Source of the DNA: DATJZG01 sp035499295
GTDB lineage: Bacteria > Myxococcota > Myxococcia > Myxococcales > Anaeromyxobacteraceae
DNA length: 14,592 nucleotides
Direction: 5' to 3'
Assembly (NCBI GenBank): GCA_035499295.1
Contig: DATJZG010000141.1
Location: forward strand, 1 to 14,592
In this document: piece by piece, positions 8,349-14,592 of the stretch
Position numbering within the stretch: position 1 is the stretch's first letter
Layout of the letters: each line of letters starts with the position of its first letter
Notes under the pieces: model-generated
What the model saw: the letters and a program-made list of their open reading frames with translations, nothing else
Told to the model about the DNA's origin: nothing
The model's database searches: none
Made by a program: the position numbers and the translations under genes

Positions 8349-11300
8349 TCAGAACGCGCCGATGATGAGTTGCGTCTCCGTTCGCATGCTTCCCGCGACG
8401 CCCGAGTCGATAAACCCAGGTGCGCGCGGTACCCACACGTCAAGGACGGAAGTGGCACCCACATTCCCCATGGCGTCCACGCTCCGATACTCCACGCGGC
8501 ATTGACCGACGGGCAGGACGTCCACCGCGCTCACGGTACTCCATGCTCCTCCGTCTACGCGGCGCTCGAAGTGCTGATGGTTGGGCAAGGTCGAGGACAA
8601 GTGAGCGACGTACACGGAGTCCTCCGTCTGGACCTGTTGCACGACCACACCCAGAGTAGGAAACGCGTCCGTTGCGGACACGGGAGCGTACTTGACCGGG
8701 TCGTTGTAGGGGGGCTCGAGGGCCAGTTGGGGAACGTCAATTTGGACGTAACGCATTGGCCAGCTGTACGACCCCACGATCCCCACCACCTGGTTATTCA
8801 ACTGACTTCCCATGATGACCATCCCGTTCGCATGATCTTCCGCGATGTAGCTGTCGCCCGCTACATAAACCGTCGGGTCGTAGCTCGGCCCGGCAAGCTT
8901 CCTCGGTTGGAGACGACCGCCCTGGCCGCTGGAGCTCAAAGTGAGCAGATCGGTTGGTGACAACGGGTCGCCCATCCCATCGAGCGCATATTCTTCATCC
9001 CACTCCGGGTCTTCGTAGATCCAGCGGCCCATCTCGGGGATGAATACCGCCGCTGGGTCGTGCCCAAGAGTATTGATGAGCATTCCCTGTAAACCGGCCG
9101 CGGCCAACATCGTGTTGAAGATGATGTCTTGGTACGAGCACAGCACGTAGTGGAAGGAGGCAATGTCGCGGATCTGATAATGTGAGCCCGCTACCTGTAC
9201 CATCATCCCGTTGGCGGCCCGTTGCCCGGTCGAGGGATCGAGCGTGCCCAACAGACTATCGAGCATGGCGTAACCGTTCAGTCCGACCGACCCCCAAAAT
9301 TGGGTGTCCTGGTCGATCTTCGGATATGCGGCCGCGTTCACATCCGCCCAAGTCACGCCAGTCGGAAGGACCGTGAGATTGCTGGAACTGCCGTTCGGGT
9401 GCAGGAGGCTGTATGGGTGCACCGCGGTGCGAGACACCCAATCGCGTAATGCCCGTGCCCGATCAAGATTCGTGGTTGGGTTCCCGTACGAAGCGAGGAT
9501 ATCTGCCACTAAGGGGTGGAGCGCTACGATGAGTGGATTTTCGAGATTCTCTCCGACATAGAGATCCCGTTGCACCGTCGTGAGCGTTGAGGCCGCCGCC
9601 AAGATCCCGACGGAGTCCGGCGCCGTCGCAACGACGACTGGCAGGCGAGTCTGGATCGATCCCATCCCGACGATCAGGGTATCGTACCCCGAGCGTTGGA
9701 CGCGTACATCGTGACACGGCGCTCCGGATGAAACCGTACCACGTACACTCCGAACGATCGTTGGATCTTGTGGAATCGCGAAGCCGTTCTTGTCGCGGCC
9801 CTGACAGGCGAGTGGCAGGCTAGAGCCGGCCGGGAGGGTCAGGACGGGATTTCCAAACGTCACGGACGCTGTGAGTGTGGTGGGGATCTGCTGGACGAGC
9901 ATTACCACACGGGCGGGGAACGACGCCACGGTAAAATTCACCTCGGTCAGCCCGTTGCCGCGCGACCGTATCGAAGTGGAGTCAGTCCTGCTGACGACGT
10001 TCGTGTCGCCGACAGTCACGTTCCTCGCCAACCCGGGCACTACCGAACCCAGCGAGTCGAATGCCGTCCCCGTCACAGCCTGACTGTCCCCCAGGGCCAC
10101 GAACCGCACGGTGTCGCTCGGCACGGCGACCCGCACAGCGCGTTGCGCCACGCGCACAATCACCGCTGCTGTGTCGGTTCCGGCAAGTGCTCGTACGATC
10201 GTCGAACCATTCCCCGACGCTCGCAGGTCGCCGGTCGAGTCCACCGTCACGACCGAGGCGTCCCCGGTCACGTAGGCCAGTGTCGCATCCGCGACCGGTG
10301 AACCGAGCCGATCAAATGCCGTGGCTCGCAGCGGGAGCACGGCGTGCAACGCTTCGAGCAGCAGGGAATCTCTCACCGCGGCGATCCGCGCGACCTGTTG
10401 GGCGACCACCATACGGATGCTGTCGGCGATGCCATTATCGGCGCGGCTATACATCCAAACTGCACCGTTCCGCCGCGAAGTCACGAGCCCATTGGCCCCG
10501 ACCGTGGCGACGGTCGTGTCTGCGGACCACAACGCAAGCGACGGGTTCACGACTGGCGCACCGAGGCTGTCCGATGCCTGGGCCACCAACCGGGACGTGT
10601 CGCCGAGGGCGTCGAAGCCCGTGCGGCCAGCCGAAAGGCTCACGTGCTGGATGTGTTGGTGCACCACCGTCGCGATCGTGTGCGTCACGTCCCCGGCCGA
10701 GAGCGTGAAGGCTGCTCGTCCTTGTGACAAGCTGCTCACTTGTAGCGTGGCACCGGGCGCGACGACCGCGCTTCGGCTTGACACGGCACTCACGCGGGGG
10801 ACCAACACCGGCTGGACTTGCACGACGGTATCGACAGAGAGATGGATAACCGGAAACGAGTCCATCACGGGCAGTCCGTGATCGTCCACGATCTGTACTT
10901 GTAAAGTTGCCGTTTGCCCCAAGGAATGGAACCGCAACGTGTCCTGAGACGGGACGATGGCCGCGACGGTCTGTGTAGTGTGCACCCACGCGGTATCCGT
11001 GGCGGATTCGCTCGACACCAGCAGCATGGTCCAGCCCCGTTTTAGTCCTTGCACGATGCCGAGCGAATCCACCCTACAGAGCGTCGCCTCGGCGCACGTG
11101 AACCGCGCCGAGGCGGGAACGAAAGTGTTCCCGAACGGGTCGGTCGCCTGCACCACGACGCGCGTCGGCACGCCGAGATGGACAGTGGTAGTTTCGTCGC
11201 GGACGGCGAGAGCGGCGATGTCTACTGGCTGGGCGGTACCCTGGATCGTGGCCTGCGCGGCGAGCTTGCCCGCTGTGACCTCGACGCTGAGCTGCTGTGA

Positions 11301-11642
11301 CTCCGAAGCGTGCGTACCCAGCACCCAGACAGCGCTGAGTCGCCCCGCTGCGTCAGTCACATCGGTAGCATTCTCAGTATGGCCATTGGTGCCCACAACC
11401 GTCCAACGAACCGCGACCTCTGGGACCGGAGCACCGCTCCCGTCAGTGAGCTGAAAGACCACCGGCTGCGGGAGCGCGCGGCCGGGCGCCCCGATGACTG
11501 TGTCCCCAAGCGCGTCGAGTCGGGTCAAAACACCAAACGCGGGCGGCCCGGCCGGATCGGCGCATGCTACAACGAGCGCCACCGCTCCGAAAAGAGCCAC
11601 CTGTGGCAATCCGTCTGTTCGATTCGGTGAATTTCGTGCCAA
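8349..11642 (-). CDS. Ig-repeat lipoprotein with transglutaminase-like Cys-His-Asp domain
   Basis: This is a 1097-residue predicted surface or periplasmic lipoprotein. The TTG start gives an Arg-containing n-region, a short hydrophobic core and a lipobox VVAC with Cys27. A GTG at residue 15 would remove the charged n-region. Residues about 40-680 hold six or seven bacterial Ig-like (Big_1/Big_2) repeats. Recurring cues are DTxRFxALGD, AxDSLGxPV and VxxxGNG. From about 700 to 930 lies a transglutaminase/papain-like domain: helix RARALRDWVS, then CSYQDIIFNTMLAAAGLQG with Cys835, GHDPAAVF with His861, and GRWIYEDPEW with Asp878. That is the family's order and spacing. The last part (HFERRVDGGAW, EYRSVDAMGNVGA) resembles an OmpL47-type beta domain. 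The gene heads the minus-strand run before the polymerase and flippase. It may anchor, cross-link or cleave surface material. Enzymatic activity is inferred from the triad only. Confidence 0.85.
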   Translation of the reverse strand: MARNSPNRTDGLPQVALFGAVALVVACADPAGPPAFGVLTRLDALGDTVIGAPGRALPQPVVFQLTDGSGAPVPEVAVRWTVVGTNGHTENATDVTDAAGRLSAVWVLGTHASESQQLSVEVTAGKLAAQATIQGTAQPVDIAALAVRDETTTVHLGVPTRVVVQATDPFGNTFVPASARFTCAEATLCRVDSLGIVQGLKRGWTMLLVSSESATDTAWVHTTQTVAAIVPSQDTLRFHSLGQTATLQVQIVDDHGLPVMDSFPVIHLSVDTVVQVQPVLVPRVSAVSSRSAVVAPGATLQVSSLSQGRAAFTLSAGDVTHTIATVVHQHIQHVSLSAGRTGFDALGDTSRLVAQASDSLGAPVVNPSLALWSADTTVATVGANGLVTSRRNGAVWMYSRADNGIADSIRMVVAQQVARIAAVRDSLLLEALHAVLPLRATAFDRLGSPVADATLAYVTGDASVVTVDSTGDLRASGNGSTIVRALAGTDTAAVIVRVAQRAVRVAVPSDTVRFVALGDSQAVTGTAFDSLGSVVPGLARNVTVGDTNVVSRTDSTSIRSRGNGLTEVNFTVASFPARVVMLVQQIPTTLTASVTFGNPVLTLPAGSSLPLACQGRDKNGFAIPQDPTIVRSVRGTVSSGAPCHDVRVQRSGYDTLIVGMGSIQTRLPVVVATAPDSVGILAAASTLTTVQRDLYVGENLENPLIVALHPLVADILASYGNPTTNLDRARALRDWVSRTAVHPYSLLHPNGSSSNLTVLPTGVTWADVNAAAYPKIDQDTQFWGSVGLNGYAMLDSLLGTLDPSTGQRAANGMMVQVAGSHYQIRDIASFHYVLCSYQDIIFNTMLAAAGLQGMLINTLGHDPAAVFIPEMGRWIYEDPEWDEEYALDGMGDPLSPTDLLTLSSSGQGGRLQPRKLAGPSYDPTVYVAGDSYIAEDHANGMVIMGSQLNNQVVGIVGSYSWPMRYVQIDVPQLALEPPYNDPVKYAPVSATDAFPTLGVVVQQVQTEDSVYVAHLSSTLPNHQHFERRVDGGAWSTVSAVDVLPVGQCRVEYRSVDAMGNVGATSVLDVWVPRAPGFIDSGVAGSMRTETQLIIGAF

Positions 11643-11838
11643 GCGCGTCGACCTGTGAACAAGAGCACGGGCTGCTTTCGCAGCCCGCGTACCACGGGGT
11701 ACGCGTGGTCCAACGTCTTGTTCTGAAATGACTTATCGGCATACATGCCACTTGATTCCAGACTGCAACCCGTTGAAAACGCCCCACCCTTTGCATTGTG
11801 CAGTAGGTGTTACGGACCAGACTATCTTTGGCGCGGCC
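11643..11838. promoter_or_regulatory. Divergent intergenic region
   Basis: These 196 bp separate the divergently read lipoprotein and GT4 genes, so promoters for both should lie here. I see no convincing -35/-10 pair on either strand. The most notable content is a pair of overlapping hairpins at 11668-11709. The frame of the plus-strand glycosyltransferase stays open back to an ATG at 11728, but that extension does not look like protein of the family. Confidence 0.45.
11668..11709. other. Two overlapping perfect hairpins with a competing alternative
   Basis: The first stem pairs 11668-11675 (CGGGCTGC) with 11680-11687 around a TTTC loop, 8 bp without mismatch. The second pairs 11686-11693 (CGCGTACC) with 11698-11705 around ACGG, again 8 bp without mismatch, and shares bases with the first. 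A third pairing, ACCACG (11691-11696) with CGTGGT (11704-11709), excludes the second. No T-run follows on either strand, so these are not simple intrinsic terminators for the adjacent genes. An operator or a 5' leader structure is possible. Confidence 0.5.
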
Positions 11839-13059
11839 ATGGATCTTCCCGCTCATTTGGACGCGCCGCCTCGGCGCTACCGAGTCCTTCACACGATAAC
11901 CACTTTCTCGGCGTCCTCAGGAGCGCCCGAGAATACCCGGCTCACCTTGAAACTGCTGCCTCGTGATCGCTTCGAGGTATTCCTCGCGACCCGTGCCGGG
12001 CAAAGCATGGAGCGAAATCTACCTGCAGATGTTACGCTACTCCCGGTTAGACACCTCGATCGCGCTATTCGACCACACTCAGACTTACTCGCCCTGGTCG
12101 AGCTATATCAGCTTTGTAAGTATTGGCGCTTCGACGTCGTTCATACGCACAACAGCAAGGACGGAATCCTGGCGCGTTGGGCGGCGCATCTATCCGGGGT
12201 CCCGGTAGTTGTACACACGATTCACAACATTCCGTTTCGCTCCTCGGGGCACGCCCTGCGAAAGCGACTGTATCTCACGCTCGAACGTGTTACCGCCTCC
12301 GTGACGGACGCTTTCCTTGCCGTCTCGACTGAAAATGTTCGCGACTATCTGGAGCACGGAATAGGCGAGCAAGAACAATTTCGGGTGGTATACAGCGGCC
12401 TCGAGTTCGAACGCTATCGGGTGCAGCTCAGCCAAATCGACGCTCGTGCTCGGTTGGGTCTTCCGGAGGCCAACGCCGTGGTCGGATGGTTCGGTCGGCT
12501 CAATTACCAGAAGGACCCCCTCACCTTCATCCGCGCTGCGCGTGAGGTGAGCGAGAAATCCCCTGGGGTCCACTTCGTCGTTTGCGGCGATGAGGGCGTG
12601 GGGGATGGTCTGGCAGCTGCCACCCGCGGTCTAGTGAGTGATCTGGGCCTTGCGGATCGGGTCCACTTCCTAGGCTTCCGGTCGGACTTTCCGGTCGTGC
12701 TCCGCGCGGTCGACGTCGTAATGCACTCGTCGCGGTACGAAGGTATGGGACGCAGCGTATGCGAGGCTCTACTATGTGAACGACCGGTCGCGGGAACGGC
12801 GGTGGATGGGATGCGCGAGCTGATCGTCTCGGGCGTGCGCGGCGGCATCCTCGTGTCCCCGGGCCAACCATCTGCCCTCGCCGAAGCTACGCTGTCGCTA
12901 CTCCGAGATCGCGAGCTAGGCCGGAAGCTCGCATCGGCCGGGGCGGCGTGGGTGCTGGCCAAGCTTTCGGCGACGGACATGGCGCGTCAGGTCGCGGATA
13001 TTTACTTGGGCGTTCTTTCAGACGGCAGGAGAAGCGCGTCACTCCTCAGAAACAGTTAA
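11839..13059 (+). CDS. Glycosyltransferase family 4 (GT-B fold)
   Basis: This glycosyltransferase of about 406 residues probably acts at the cytoplasmic membrane face in repeat-unit assembly. The N-domain shows PENTRLTLKLL, then DVVHTHNSKDGILARWAAH and VPVVVHTIHNIPF, the standard GT4 acceptor-side pattern. The donor domain begins with VGWFGRLNYQKDPLTFI. RYEGMGRSVCEALL carries the EX7E motif with E301 and E309, followed by ERPVAGTAVDGMRELI. I chose the ATG at 11839 because RYRVLHTITTFS follows closely, as in relatives. The same frame is open from an ATG at 11728, but those 37 residues are Cys/His/Pro-rich and unlike the family. Neither start has a strong Shine-Dalgarno sequence. It is a lone plus-strand gene between two minus-strand units, ending 9 bp before a convergent stop codon. 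Donor and acceptor are unknown. Confidence 0.92.
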   Translation: MDLPAHLDAPPRRYRVLHTITTFSASSGAPENTRLTLKLLPRDRFEVFLATRAGQSMERNLPADVTLLPVRHLDRAIRPHSDLLALVELYQLCKYWRFDVVHTHNSKDGILARWAAHLSGVPVVVHTIHNIPFRSSGHALRKRLYLTLERVTASVTDAFLAVSTENVRDYLEHGIGEQEQFRVVYSGLEFERYRVQLSQIDARARLGLPEANAVVGWFGRLNYQKDPLTFIRAAREVSEKSPGVHFVVCGDEGVGDGLAAATRGLVSDLGLADRVHFLGFRSDFPVVLRAVDVVMHSSRYEGMGRSVCEALLCERPVAGTAVDGMRELIVSGVRGGILVSPGQPSALAEATLSLLRDRELGRKLASAGAAWVLAKLSATDMARQVADIYLGVLSDGRRSASLLRNS

Positions 13060-13068
13060 GCGGGTGCT

Positions 13069-13480
13069 TCAGAAATGTAGTTTGAATGGAAACTTCTTTA
13101 TTCCTGCCTCAACCAGCTCCACTGCCGCCGCCCCTGCCGCGTCCCACACAATGTCCACGAGGCCGAACCCACGCCCCGACTCCGTGCCGCAGTGTGGTTG
13201 ATACACTAGGCACTGCCGCATGTCGTTCAGCTCGTAAATCGTTCCCCCGATCGTAACGATTGCGATGCGGGCCGAGCGGGCGGTCGCGCCACGTTTTGGA
13301 TAGAAAGGGCAGGGGGCGGATGGCGAGGTCGAAGATCGCGCTGACCTCGAAATGGTCATTGTGACTGGGACACGACCAGCACGACAGCTTGTTGTCCGGG
13401 TCGAGAAGTTGCGCCTGTGCCGGGCGAGCAATGCCTGTGATTGCAGGAATGACGAACAGAAACGCGATATCGCGCCACAT
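13069..13480 (-). CDS. Small secreted CWSC protein, copy 2 (frameshifted)
   Basis: Read with one frame correction this is a 136-residue exported protein. The ATG at 13480 has AGGAG 9 bp upstream, overlapping the stop of copy 1 (TAGGAG). A signal peptide ends AQAQ (cut near residue 23), followed by LLDPDNKLSCWSCPSH with cysteines at 34 and 37. The sequence then runs IFDLAIRPLPFLSKTWRDRPL. At about 13269-13276 the match to copy 1 jumps frame by one extra base and continues ARIAIVTIGGTIYELN, GRGFGLVDIVWDAAG and IKKFPFKLHF to the stop. It is clearly a paralog of copy 1 over its whole length. The HF...YEL...D..G pattern faintly recalls YfiM/DUF2279-type envelope proteins. The function is unknown. 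The shift may be a sequencing error or real decay. Confidence 0.68.
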
Positions 13481-13489
13481 GGAGTTACG

Positions 13490-13494
13490 CTCCT
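13490..13494 (-). promoter_or_regulatory. Ribosome binding site of CWSC copy 2
   Basis: AGGAG on the minus strand lies 9 bp before the ATG at 13480 and overlaps the corrected stop of copy 1 (TAGGAG). It supports two separate, coupled genes rather than one 283-codon gene. CTCC just before the ATG could pair with GGAG in a weak 4-bp hairpin. Confidence 0.6.
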
Positions 13495-13920
13495 ACAAAC
13501 CGATTTTCTTGAGGGCCGCTGCGAACAGCTCCGACCCCGCCGCGCCGCCAGATCATAGGCGAGCCCCAACAGGCTGAACCCTCGTCCACCAACGCCACAC
13601 CGCCAGTCGTTCTGTGGTGGGGCGCAGATACCGAAATAGTTGTTCAGCTCGTACAGTGAGCCGAGCGCCGCCACGGTCGCCACGCGCAGCGCCGGGCTCT
13701 GCCGCCAGGATTTCGCGAAGAACGGCGCTGGGCGGATCGCGAGATCGATCACTGCACCGGTCATGAAGTGGTAGCGATGGCCGTAACACGACCAACAGGT
13801 GATCTGATTGTCAGGATCGAGAAATTGCGCGCGCGCCGGTGTAGTGACGCACAGCGTTCCGCACAAGAGCAGCAGGGTCCCGAGCGTAAGCCGTTGCCCA
13901 GACCTGCGTCGCGTATCCAT
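13493..13920 (-). CDS. Small secreted CWSC protein, copy 1 (frameshifted near its end)
   Basis: Read with one frame correction this is a 142-residue exported protein. The ATG at 13920 has GGAGG 4 bp upstream. An Arg-rich n-region and Leu-rich core end at ARA, cut near residue 31, followed by QFLDPDNQITCWSCYGH with Cys42 and Cys45. Then come HFMTGAVIDLAIRP, LGSLYELNNYFG and a second Cys pair in ICAPPQNDWRCG. After GFSLLGLAYDLAA the frame breaks inside a GC tract at 13535-13549. Reading one base back restores AAGSELFAAALKKIGL and a TAG at 13493-13495. This end aligns without gaps to the end of copy 2 (shared D, A, E-L and K-K positions). Without the correction the frame runs on into copy 2. No named family is certain, and the function is unknown. 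Confidence 0.68.
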
Positions 13921-13924
13921 CTGT

Positions 13925-13929
13925 CCTCC
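13925..13929 (-). promoter_or_regulatory. Ribosome binding site of CWSC copy 1
   Basis: GGAGG on the minus strand is 4 bp before the ATG at 13920. It is the best Shine-Dalgarno match in the window and fixes this start. Confidence 0.6.
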
Positions 13930-14281
13930 GAGTGTTCAATCGCGTGGTGCTCGCTCGGAGAGGGAATTGGCAAGAGGCGTTCCTGATACAGCGGTGTGCA
14001 ATGCCATGTGAATCCGCGGGTTAAACGGAAGCCACCTGAAAATTGTGTATCGCGGGAGCACTGTCGTCGTGCGAAGGTGCGTCACGTTTTGCGTTGTATC
14101 CAACCCCTTACAGGTTTGTGAGATGCTCTAACGGAAATCGGGGAAGCGGCGAAATCCTGGTCTCGAACGCCCGCCCCCGATTCCCGGCATCTCGCCACGA
14201 TCTGCGCACCGAAGGTAAGATGCCCGCTGCACGCGCCTAAGCGCAGCACACGTCCAGCGACAACGCTAGTAATGGACGATT

Positions 14282-14333
14282 CTGCACCAGCCCCCCGCAA
14301 GCGTTTGGGGGTGCAGGGTCGCGAGCCCCGCAC
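14282..14333. other. Hairpin-forming GC-rich segment
   Basis: CTGCA (14282-14286) and CCCCC pair with GGGGG and TGCAG around a loop containing GCAAGCGTTT, leaving a 4-base bulge on the left arm. An overlapping alternative spans 14311-14333, pairing GTGCAGGG with CCCCGCAC with one mismatch. It lies about 110-150 bp downstream of the stop of the partial minus-strand gene. No T-run follows, so a terminator role is weak. Confidence 0.25.
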
Positions 14334-14438
14334 CTTGACCCTTCACTTTCGCCACGATCGGAGTTCCGGCCGCGATCACTGCGGTAGGAAGTCAACTCGG
14401 AGATACGGCCCATGGGAGTTGTGGTCAAGCGAGGACTG

Positions 14439-14592
14439 CTAGAGCTGCTTGACCAGCACGACGATCGCAATCGCGCTCGTGACCACCTGCGCGAGGGCCA
14501 TCGTCAGCGCCAGCCAATTAGTCCGCGTCCCCGTCGTGTCCTTCACGGGAACGAACACCTCGGACCCTGGACCGGGGGCGGGATCGCTCGAC
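14439..14592 (-). CDS. C-terminal end of a membrane-anchored protein, possibly SLBB polysaccharide export (partial)
   Basis: The minus strand is open from the right edge to a TAG at 14439-14441, giving 50 residues with the start outside the window. A Pro/Gly-rich stretch (SSDPAPGPGS) leads to EVFVPVKDTTGTRTNW, followed by one hydrophobic helix (LALTMALAQVVTSAIAIVVL) and a KQL end. A PGS-[hydrophobic]-x-VP segment followed by a terminal membrane helix is what I would expect at the end of SLBB-domain polysaccharide export proteins, which would fit this locus. Only the tail is visible, so the family is tentative. That it is a coding end is more secure: Ala/Val-rich membrane helix, clean stop, no internal stops. 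Confidence 0.5.
   Translation of the reverse strand, partial: SSDPAPGPGSEVFVPVKDTTGTRTNWLALTMALAQVVTSAIAIVVLVKQL

Larger units (their letters stand above)
13921..14438. other. Gene-free stretch of about 520 bp
   Basis: No convincing coding frame, tRNA or rRNA was recognised. The short open frames here are Arg/Ser-rich and look like GC-driven noise. The stretch should hold the promoter of the CWSC pair and the 3' region of the partial gene at the right edge. The only structure seen is the hairpin cluster at 14282-14333. Confidence 0.5.

Noticed and set aside
8349..8500. PEP-CTERM or other sorting signal at the end of the Ig-repeat lipoprotein
   Set aside because: The C-terminus (ending QLIIGAF) has no PEP motif, terminal membrane helix or basic tail. 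Anchoring is better explained by the N-terminal lipobox.
11728..11838. N-terminal extension of the plus-strand GT4 from the ATG at 11728
   Set aside because: The 37 residues are unlike GT4 N-termini and lack a ribosome binding site. The ATG at 11839 gives the expected beginning.
13069..13920. A single 283-residue secreted protein on the minus strand
   Set aside because: Its two ends are copies of one another and its middle is low-quality Arg/Ser-rich sequence. Two tandem genes with one indel each explain it better.
14282..14333. Rho-independent terminator for the right-edge gene
   Set aside because: The hairpin has a bulge and no T-run follows on either strand, so it is kept only as a weak structural feature.
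14237..14470. 77-codon minus-strand frame with a Ser-rich start
   Set aside because: It overlaps the better-supported coding end at 14439-14592 in another frame, and its composition looks random.
1..14592. CRISPR arrays, tRNA/rRNA genes, insertion sequences or transposases
   Set aside because: No regularly spaced repeats, no tRNA T-arm-type sequence in a cloverleaf context, and no transposase-like protein or paired terminal repeats were seen.

Overview
This is a GC-rich, tightly packed bacterial window (about 60-65% G+C by eye) with many GTG/TTG starts and short or overlapping gene junctions. It carries part of a surface polysaccharide (exopolysaccharide or O-antigen-like) locus. The predicted genes include an asparagine-synthase-type amidotransferase, a SAM methyltransferase, a Tat-exported pectate-lyase-like beta-helix protein, two GT4-fold glycosyltransferases, a MurJ/Wzx-type flippase and a Wzy/WaaL-type polymerase or ligase. 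A large Ig-repeat lipoprotein and, at the right edge, the tail of a membrane protein (possibly an SLBB export protein) complete it. The Ig-repeat lipoprotein and the general style fit a Gram-negative lineage such as Gemmatimonadota. That placement is an impression from sequence style, not a proven assignment.

Layout: (1) 49-4151, plus strand: amidotransferase, methyltransferase (GTGA overlap) and beta-helix protein (3-bp gap), forming one translationally linked unit. (2) 4156-11642, minus strand, converging on unit 1 with a 4-bp gap. In transcription order this is the Ig-repeat/transglutaminase-like lipoprotein, polymerase/ligase, flippase and GT4 glycosyltransferase; the last three are 8 and 18 bp apart. 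(3) 11643-11838: divergent intergenic region holding two overlapping perfect hairpins. (4) 11839-13059, plus strand: a lone GT4 glycosyltransferase. (5) 13069-13920, minus strand: two tandem paralogous small secreted proteins with a CWSC motif. Each carries one apparent single-base frameshift of opposite sign, so they appear as one artificial 283-codon ORF. (6) 13921-14438: no gene recognised. (7) 14439-14592, minus strand: the last 50 codons of a membrane-anchored protein whose start lies beyond the window.

Likely joint role (inference): the glycosyltransferases build a lipid-linked repeat unit. The amidotransferase and methyltransferase may decorate it, the flippase moves it across the inner membrane, and the Wzy/WaaL-like protein polymerises or transfers it. 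The beta-helix protein may bind or trim the product outside the cytoplasm. The most unusual items are the lipoprotein with a complete Cys-His-Asp transglutaminase-like triad heading the flippase/polymerase operon, and the doubly frameshifted tandem CWSC paralogs.
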